This document shows positions 57,707 to 64,000 of a stretch of 64,000 nucleotides of DNA, in pieces. Made by a program: the position numbers and the translations under genes. The notes under the pieces are model-generated. The model did no database searches, was not told where the DNA came from, and saw only the letters and a list, made by a program, of their open reading frames with translations. Position 1 is the first letter of the stretch, and every line of letters starts with the position of its first letter. This DNA comes from Paracoccaceae bacterium (GTDB taxonomy: Bacteria > Pseudomonadota > Alphaproteobacteria > Rhodobacterales > Rhodobacteraceae). Location: the NCBI GenBank assembly GCA_020832445.1, contig JAFIEO010000029.1, forward strand, positions 124,001 to 188,000. Reading direction: 5' to 3'.

Positions 57707-58885
57707 ATGGAACTGCGATTTGCGGATAATCTGGCACGTCTGGGCACTGAATCAGCCTTCAGCGTGCTGGCCCGCGCGCAAGCGCTGGCGGCACAGGGGC
57801 GTGACATCATCAATCTGGGCATCGGCCAGCCTGATTTCCCCACACCGCCGCATATTGTCGAGGCTGGCATCAAGGCCCTGCGCGACGGTCATCACGGCTA
57901 TACCCCTGCCAATGGTCTGGTGACACTACGCGAAGCTGTCGCGGCCGATCTGCACAAGCGCCACGGCGCAACCGTCAACCCTGACAATGTGCTGATCATG
58001 CCCGGTGGCAAACCCACCATGTTCTTTGCCATTCAGATGTTCGGCCAGCCGGGTGCAGAAATCCTGTTCCCCGATCCCGGTTTTCCCATCTATGAAAGCA
58101 TGATCCGCTACAGTGGTGCCACGCCTGTGCCCATGCAGTTGCACGAAGCGGACGGCTTCGGCTTTCGGGCCGAGTCGGTGCTGTCCCTGATTACACCGCG
58201 CACATCTTTGATCATCATCAACTCACCTGCCAATCCCACCGGCGGCGTGACCCCCAAGGCCGAGATAGACAAACTGGTTCTTGGCCTAGAGGCGCATCCG
58301 CATGTCACCATCCTGTCGGATGAAATTTATTCGCAAATGCTGTATGATGGTGAAAGCCATGTTTCGCTACTGCAATACCCGCAAATACGTGATCGCCTGA
58401 TCCTGCTGGATGGATGGTCCAAAACCTATGCCATGACAGGCTGGCGTCTGGGCTTTTCAGTCTGGCCTGACGCGGCGGTTGATCACGCCACGCGGCTGGC
58501 GATCAATTGCCATTCCTGCGTAAATGCATCGGCGCAATTTGCCGGAATAGCCGCGCTGACCGGACCACAAGATGCCGTACGCGCCATGGTGGCAGAATTT
58601 GACACCCGCCGCCGGATTATCGTGGATGGGCTGAACACGCTGCCATCAATCAGCTGCACCACCCCGCGCGGGGCGTTCTATGCCTTCGCAAATATCAGCC
58701 GGACAGGTTTGACCGCAGCACAAGCGCAGGATCTGTTTCTGGACAAGGCAGGCGTCGCAACAATTGCAGGCACGTCCTTTGGCGCGATGGGGGAAGGATT
58801 CCTGCGCCTGTCCTATGCCAGTTCAGCCGACAATATCCGCATGGCACTGAAACGTATGGCCGCTGCGCTTGAGGGCCGCACATGA
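57707..58885 (+). CDS. PLP-dependent class I/II aminotransferase
   Basis: DIINLGIGQPDFPTPPHIVEAGIKAL; IIINSPANPTGGV; GWSKTYAMTGWRLGF (PLP Lys). Confidence 0.94.
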   Translation: MELRFADNLARLGTESAFSVLARAQALAAQGRDIINLGIGQPDFPTPPHIVEAGIKALRDGHHGYTPANGLVTLREAVAADLHKRHGATVNPDNVLIMPGGKPTMFFAIQMFGQPGAEILFPDPGFPIYESMIRYSGATPVPMQLHEADGFGFRAESVLSLITPRTSLIIINSPANPTGGVTPKAEIDKLVLGLEAHPHVTILSDEIYSQMLYDGESHVSLLQYPQIRDRLILLDGWSKTYAMTGWRLGFSVWPDAAVDHATRLAINCHSCVNASAQFAGIAALTGPQDAVRAMVAEFDTRRRIIVDGLNTLPSISCTTPRGAFYAFANISRTGLTAAQAQDLFLDKAGVATIAGTSFGAMGEGFLRLSYASSADNIRMALKRMAAALEGRT

Positions 58886-60873
58886 CCAATATACAGCACA
58901 TGGCGCTGTCCATCCGTGCGCTGGCCATCGATTCCATCCTGAACGCAGGCGAAGGGCATCAGGGCGTGCCCCTTGGCATGGCCGAAATCGCTGCAACCCT
59001 TTTTGCACGCCACCTGAAGGCCAATCCGGCAGACCCGCTGTGGCCCGACCGCGACCGCGTTGTGTTATCAAACGGGCATGGCTCCATGTTGCTTTATGCG
59101 TTGCTGCATCTGGCTGGCTATAAGGCAGTTTCGCTGGAAGCCCTGCGCAATTTTCGTCGCCTTGGGTCGGTCTGCGCGGGCCATCCGGAAATCGAACAAC
59201 ACGCAGGCATCGAAATCACCACCGGCCTTCTGGGTCAGGGCATAGCCTGCGCCGTTGGCATGGCCGTGGCAGAGTCACGGCTGGCCGCAGAATTCGGGGC
59301 AGAACTGGTCGATCACCGCACATGGGCCTTTGTCGGTGATGGGTGTTTGCAGGAAGGAATCGGACAGGAAGCGATTTCGCTTGCCGGGCATCTGCAACTT
59401 GGCAAACTGACATTCCTTTGGGACGACAACCAGATCACGGATGACGGCGCAACCAGTCTGTCGGTTTCCGAAGATGTGCCTGCCCGGTTCCGCGCGGCGG
59501 GATGGCAGGTGATCGAACTGGACGGGCATGATATCGCCGCGATTGATGCGGCACTGATACGAACAAAGTCTGACCCGCGCCCTGCCCTTCTTGCCTGTCG
59601 CACAGTCATTGCGCGCGGCATTCCACGGCTGCAAGGCCAGCGCGGTGGTCATAGCGCGCCGCTGATCGCACAGGACCGCACGGATTTCGCAAAGCTGACG
59701 GGCTGGACGCACCCGGCTTTCGACATTCCACCCGCCATTTACGATGACTGGGCCAAAACCGGGCTGCGCGGCGCGCAGGCGCAGGCAGGCTGGGCCGCGC
59801 GACTGGCCACCCATCCCGGGCAAGCCGCATTTCAGAATTGGCACTCAGGCCGATTGCCGCAAGAAGCCATGGCGCAACTGGCCACGCTGCGCAAATCTAT
59901 GACACGCGATCCGGTGCCACGCCCGACCATCCTTAGTTCGGGCGACATATGTGACGCCTTAACCAATGCCCTGCCCGATTTGCAGATCCTGTGCGCCGAT
60001 CTTGAAGCCCCCACAAACCACAAACGCAGCCGAAACAGTTTTACCGCACAAAATCGCTCTGGCAGCTATGTGCATTGCGGTGTGCGTGAACATCTGATGG
60101 GTGCTATGGCCGACGGAATTGCCGCCCATAAGGGCCTGCGTCCCGTGAATGTCACATATCTGGCCTTCGCCGATTATGAACGCCCCGCCATGCGCATGGC
60201 GGCGCTGATGGGGCTGCCGGTCACCTTTGTATTCAGTCACGATTCAATTGGGATGGGCAGCAACGGGCCAACCCACCAACCCGTCGAGGTTCCGGCCTCT
60301 TTTCGGGCCATGCCAAATTTCCGCGTTTTTCGTCCGGCAGATGCACTGGAAACGCTTGAGGCATGGGAACTTGCCCTTGCCCACCGTGATGGCCCCTGCT
60401 TGCTGGCGTTGTCGCGCCAACCGGCGTCGCCGTTACCAGAACGCCGCGCCGGGAACATGACTGCCAAGGGGGCCTATGTGGTATGCGGCGGGCAGCCGGA
60501 CGAAAGCCGCGATGTAACGCTGATCGCGACCGGGACCGAGGTGGCGCTTGCGGTGCAGGCGCGCGACATACTGGCACAATCCGGGATCACCGCTGCTGTC
60601 GTATCCATGCCTTGCTGGGAATTGTTCGAGGAACAACCCGCAGACTACCGCGCCAAAGTTCTGGGACACGCGCCACGGGTCGCCTGCGAAGCCGCTTTGC
60701 GCTTTGGTTGGGACAAATGGCTTCGCCCGGAAGACGGCTTCGTGGGCATGACAGGTTTCGGGGCGTCCGATAAGGCAGAAGCCCTGTATGACCATTACGG
60801 GATAACTGCGAACAGGCTGGCGAAAGTCGCACAATCACTTTTGTGCGAAATTGCGTCGTCCGAATGCGAATGA
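58882..60873 (+). CDS. Full-length transketolase
   Basis: ANPADPLWPDRDRVVLSNGHGSMLLYALLHLAGY; WAFVGDGCLQEGIGQEAISLAGHLQLGKLTFLWDDNQIT; FVFSHDSIGMGSNGPTHQPVE. Confidence 0.94.
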   Translation: MTNIQHMALSIRALAIDSILNAGEGHQGVPLGMAEIAATLFARHLKANPADPLWPDRDRVVLSNGHGSMLLYALLHLAGYKAVSLEALRNFRRLGSVCAGHPEIEQHAGIEITTGLLGQGIACAVGMAVAESRLAAEFGAELVDHRTWAFVGDGCLQEGIGQEAISLAGHLQLGKLTFLWDDNQITDDGATSLSVSEDVPARFRAAGWQVIELDGHDIAAIDAALIRTKSDPRPALLACRTVIARGIPRLQGQRGGHSAPLIAQDRTDFAKLTGWTHPAFDIPPAIYDDWAKTGLRGAQAQAGWAARLATHPGQAAFQNWHSGRLPQEAMAQLATLRKSMTRDPVPRPTILSSGDICDALTNALPDLQILCADLEAPTNHKRSRNSFTAQNRSGSYVHCGVREHLMGAMADGIAAHKGLRPVNVTYLAFADYERPAMRMAALMGLPVTFVFSHDSIGMGSNGPTHQPVEVPASFRAMPNFRVFRPADALETLEAWELALAHRDGPCLLALSRQPASPLPERRAGNMTAKGAYVVCGGQPDESRDVTLIATGTEVALAVQARDILAQSGITAAVVSMPCWELFEEQPADYRAKVLGHAPRVACEAALRFGWDKWLRPEDGFVGMTGFGASDKAEALYDHYGITANRLAKVAQSLLCEIASSECE

Positions 60874-60994
60874 ACGCGCCAGAGCGGGCGAATTGTGGCA
60901 CGCATGGATGAAACGCAGCCCCGGGTTTGGGATCGCGGCGGCTTCGTGTCATGTGACGTGGGCGGCCCGAAGCAGATAGATCGCACAGCATCTT

Positions 60995-61342
60995 TCATCC
61001 GGGGTTTCTGGACACATGCTCCAGATAGCGAAGCAGCCCCTCCGGTGTTGTTATACGCTGGGTAAACCCGATGCGGATATTCTGATCTTCCGAAGCGAAG
61101 TCCATGCCTTCAGGGTCAATAGTTGCAAGACGCCAACGCCGCCGGACCCCGCCTGCCCTGTCCAAAAAAGGTGCCAGCCTGTCAGGGTTCTGTTCCAGAA
61201 ATGAAATCAGATCTTCTTCATGGCGCGTCAGCATTTCAGCGCCCTGCAATGACACACGAATACTGTCGAGGTGCAGATCATCCCCAAAATCAGAAGAACA
61301 TGCCCTCACGGGCCCGATATACGCGCCACTGGCGGGTTGCAT
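60995..61342 (-). CDS. Hypothetical protein
   Basis: ORF with plausible composition (MLTRHEEDLISFLEQNPDRLAPFLDRAGGVRRRWRLATIDPEG); start codon uncertain. Confidence 0.4.
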   Translation of the reverse strand: MQPASGAYIGPVRACSSDFGDDLHLDSIRVSLQGAEMLTRHEEDLISFLEQNPDRLAPFLDRAGGVRRRWRLATIDPEGMDFASEDQNIRIGFTQRITTPEGLLRYLEHVSRNPG

Positions 61343-61631
61343 GAACCCAAGCAGGCAGAAAGACCAGCTGCGAACCCATCACTATCATATCCGCCCTCAA
61401 CCTCCAATCCTTTCATGGTTGTAGTTCCGTCGCGGTTTATCCACATCGCGCGCGGAAAACCGCCCCCCTTTTACAGGTTTCCGGCACCATGATTGGCACG
61501 CCGGCCAGCTTGACTTGTACGCCAACAGATGCCACTTCGGCGCTGGGTCGAGTCCGCACGCCCTCTGCCAGCTCCCTCTCCCGCAAATTTTCAATCAGGC
61601 CACAGACAGCCTGTAATGATGAGGGAAAGCC

Positions 61632-62618
61632 ATGCAAAAAACCAATGCCTATCTGGATCTGCCCGCAACCCGGTTTCTGCCGCAGCTTTGCGCCCGTGCC
61701 GAAGAGCTGGGGGCAGAAGTCGCGCGTATACATGACGGGCATGCCATCGTCATTGCCACACTTGGCACGATAGAAGCGCACACCGAACAGGACGGGTTGC
61801 GGCTGCTGGTTTGTGCCAACGATGCAGGAAGCCTCGCCTCTCTGACGGGGCATCTGGACGGTCTTGTAGCGGCGGCCACCGGCAAGACACCCGTCTGGGC
61901 CGGTCGGGCAGGCCCACGGCTGACGATGGCGCGCGTGGACAATATAGACCGGATATCCCCCTCTTTCCGCCGTCTCAGGCTGGCGGGCGATTTCTTGGCC
62001 TTCCGTGATGGCGGGGCGCATTTCCGGCTGCTTATCGGTCCAAAGGGGGCCGCATGGCCCAGCGAAACCGCCAACGGGCTGAACTGGCCCGGCGGCATTG
62101 ATGCATGGCACCGCCCCCCCTACACCATCCGCCGCATGGACCCGCATGCGCGCTGGATCGATGTTGATATCTTTTTGCATGACGGCGGGCGTGTGACAGA
62201 ATGGACAAAGATCGTCCGCCCCGGTGACGAAATCGCCCTTACAGGTCCGGGCGGGCGCAACGTTAAACAGGCGGCATGGATGGGATTGGTGGGCGATGAA
62301 ACAGCGCTGCCGGTGATCGTACGCGCGCTTGAAGCCGCACATCCCGACACGCGCGGGCAGGCCTTCCTCATGATCGCGGACCCGGCTGATGCCCAGCCCG
62401 TCGACCTGCCCGAAGGGATGCAATTAACCTGGGTGCTGCGCGAAAAACACAAAACCCTTGCAGGGCTTTTGCACCGGTTGTCCCACCCTGACGGAGAGGG
62501 GCGCCACATTTTTTTCGCGGGCGAGCGCCAGCAAGCCGCAAAAGCCCGCGTGATTTTGCATGACATGGGATTGGCAGCGGGTGAATTTCACACTGCGACC
62601 TACTGGACAGCAGGCTAA
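61632..62618 (+). CDS. DUF2218/siderophore-interacting protein fusion (FAD-binding ferric-siderophore reductase-like)
   Basis: N-terminal DUF2218-like region; RVDNIDRISPSFRRLRLAGDF, PYTIRRMDPHARWIDVDIFLHDGGRVTEWTKIVRPGDEIALTGPGGR. Confidence 0.88.
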   Translation: MQKTNAYLDLPATRFLPQLCARAEELGAEVARIHDGHAIVIATLGTIEAHTEQDGLRLLVCANDAGSLASLTGHLDGLVAAATGKTPVWAGRAGPRLTMARVDNIDRISPSFRRLRLAGDFLAFRDGGAHFRLLIGPKGAAWPSETANGLNWPGGIDAWHRPPYTIRRMDPHARWIDVDIFLHDGGRVTEWTKIVRPGDEIALTGPGGRNVKQAAWMGLVGDETALPVIVRALEAAHPDTRGQAFLMIADPADAQPVDLPEGMQLTWVLREKHKTLAGLLHRLSHPDGEGRHIFFAGERQQAAKARVILHDMGLAAGEFHTATYWTAG

Positions 62619-62849
62619 GCGCCCCCGACCCGACACCGCCAATACCCGTCGCGCAAAAGGTGAACAGTGCAACAAACTGTTTGCGCAATGCATCTGCGCC
62701 CCGCACCCTGGCGGTGTTGGGTCAAACTGAACCAAGCTTGCCCTACATCCGGTCAGCATCCGCCCTAGCAGAATGTTCCTGCGCGGACCGCTTTCGTTTG
62801 CTGATCAACAACTGACCAAGGATGCTCAAACCTTGGCATGACCCTTTGC

Positions 62850-62866
62850 GATAAAAACTTTTTATC
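62850..62866. promoter_or_regulatory. Perfect palindrome upstream of DctP gene
   Basis: GATAAAAA-C-TTTTTATC, ~80 bp before ATG at 62948. Confidence 0.5.
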
Positions 62867-62947
62867 AGCAGGACACAAAAATGACGATTTGATTCCACGA
62901 CAGCTTCCTGCCTAGGTTGAGTTATATCCCTGGAATGGAGAGATCAC

Positions 62948-63949
62948 ATGAATATGACAGTTTCGAAATACGTTGGCAGCGCGGTAACGTTGGCTATCGG
63001 TCTTAGTGCATCCAGCGCGGTGGTCGCCCAGACCTGGCGGATGTCCCACAAGATGCCACCTGAATCCATCGAAGGTAAACTGTTTCAAATGTTCGCCGAC
63101 GAGGTGGCCGAACGCACCGGCGGCGAACTGAGCATCGAGGTTTATCCCAGTGAACAGCTGGGGTCTGACGATGCCGTGCTGGAGCAGATCCAGCTGGGGA
63201 CAATCCATATCTACCCGGAAGGCATAAGCTATCTTCAGAAATGGGTCCCCGAGATGCAGTTCACCTCGGCGCCCTTTCTGTTCGATGACCGGGACCATTG
63301 GTCGCGTTTCATGTCATCGGACATGGTTCAGGGCTGGCTGGGGCGCGTCGAGGACGAGGCCGGGATCATCGTGCTGGGCGACTCCACCGCGTTTGTGCGC
63401 GGCCCCTATCGTGTAATGCTGTCTTCGCGCGAATTCGAGACGCTGGAAGAAATGGATGGCATTAGACTGCGCATGCATCCCGATGAATTGGCCGCCGAAA
63501 GCTGGCGCCATCTGGGTGCCGAAGTGCGCACCCTGGCCTGGACAGAGACTTATGAGTCTATCGGGCGCGGCATTGTCGAGGCTGTGAACAGCCCGATCGC
63601 ACTGGTTGAGTCCATGCGGTTTCACGAAGTTGCGCCCCATATCCTGCGGCATGACGAATATGAACAAGGTATGGCCTTCATGATGAGTGCCGTTTCATGG
63701 AACCAGCTGGACGAAGAAATGCAAGGCCATCTGCTGGATGCATATGACGCGGTGGCGCAGGAATCCGCGCAGGTCATGGGCGAAATCGCTGACGAAGCCA
63801 TCGAGCGCATGAAGGGCGAGGGCGCGACGTTCAGCGATCTGGATACCGCGCCATTTGTTGCGCGCATGGCAGAAATGTATGCCGCAATGGACGCGGCCGG
63901 AAACCTGCCCGAAGGCTTCCTGGATGCTGTAAACGAAACGCGCGAATAG
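62948..63949 (+). CDS. TRAP transporter substrate-binding protein (DctP)
   Basis: Signal peptide; MSHKMPPESIEGKLFQMFADEVAERTGGELSIEVYPSEQLGSDDAVLEQIQLGTIHI. Confidence 0.95.
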   Translation: MNMTVSKYVGSAVTLAIGLSASSAVVAQTWRMSHKMPPESIEGKLFQMFADEVAERTGGELSIEVYPSEQLGSDDAVLEQIQLGTIHIYPEGISYLQKWVPEMQFTSAPFLFDDRDHWSRFMSSDMVQGWLGRVEDEAGIIVLGDSTAFVRGPYRVMLSSREFETLEEMDGIRLRMHPDELAAESWRHLGAEVRTLAWTETYESIGRGIVEAVNSPIALVESMRFHEVAPHILRHDEYEQGMAFMMSAVSWNQLDEEMQGHLLDAYDAVAQESAQVMGEIADEAIERMKGEGATFSDLDTAPFVARMAEMYAAMDAAGNLPEGFLDAVNETRE

Positions 63950-63959
63950 CGGTCGCGCA

Positions 63960-64000
63960 ATGCTGAAACTGCTGGACCGCTTTTTGGGGCTGACGGAGAA
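63960..64000 (+). CDS. Start of a downstream gene, probably TRAP small permease, runs off the window
   Basis: MLKLLDRFLGLTE directly after DctP; identity inferred only from position. Confidence 0.45.
   Translation, partial: MLKLLDRFLGLTE

Noticed and set aside
60858-60890. GAATGCGAATGAACG resembling part of the two-hairpin repeat
   Set aside because: Only about 15 bp match with no hairpin context; too short to call a fourth copy.
1-64000. CRISPR arrays, phage or transposase genes, tRNA/rRNA
   Set aside because: No regularly spaced repeats, integrase/transposase motifs or RNA gene signatures noticed; a tRNAscan/CRISPR search would be needed to exclude them formally.

Overview
The window looks like two unrelated genomes joined at a 24-base poly-G tract (11601-11624). 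Left part (1-~11.6 kb) is gammaproteobacterial in gene content: ECF sigma/YCII pair, hydrolase, ABC exporter next to soxR with a near-perfect SoxR box, dusA, an Lpp-like lipoprotein flanked by two L,D-transpeptidases, a NUDIX hydrolase and a fused TRAP permease. Right part (~11.6-64 kb) is Rhodobacteraceae-like accessory catabolic DNA. It holds: (i) a two-subunit TPP decarboxylase and a GMC oxidoreductase cut off by the poly-G; (ii) a divergent cluster with stand-alone Rieske protein, GST-like protein, Rieske-less oxygenase, acylphosphatase-like protein, guanine deaminase and LysR regulator, resembling the NdmC/D/E purine N7-demethylase but rearranged; (iii) a peptide-type ABC transporter/M81/ROK/CutC cluster; (iv) a four-carbon acid sugar cluster with TctABC; (v) a heme uptake operon (ECF sigma, FecR, TonB receptor, heme oxygenase, ExbBD/TonB); (vi) a second TonB receptor with MarR; (vii) a TRAP/SDR/split transketolase/aminotransferase/second transketolase cluster. 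Three copies of a ~105-bp two-hairpin intergenic repeat occur, two of which supply the stop codon of a flanking gene. The best candidates for an undescribed system are the split Rieske/guanine-deaminase cluster, with two matching LysR-type palindromes, and the double-transketolase/aminotransferase cluster. No tRNA, rRNA, CRISPR array or transposase was recognised. All calls come from reading sequence and motifs; no database search was run.
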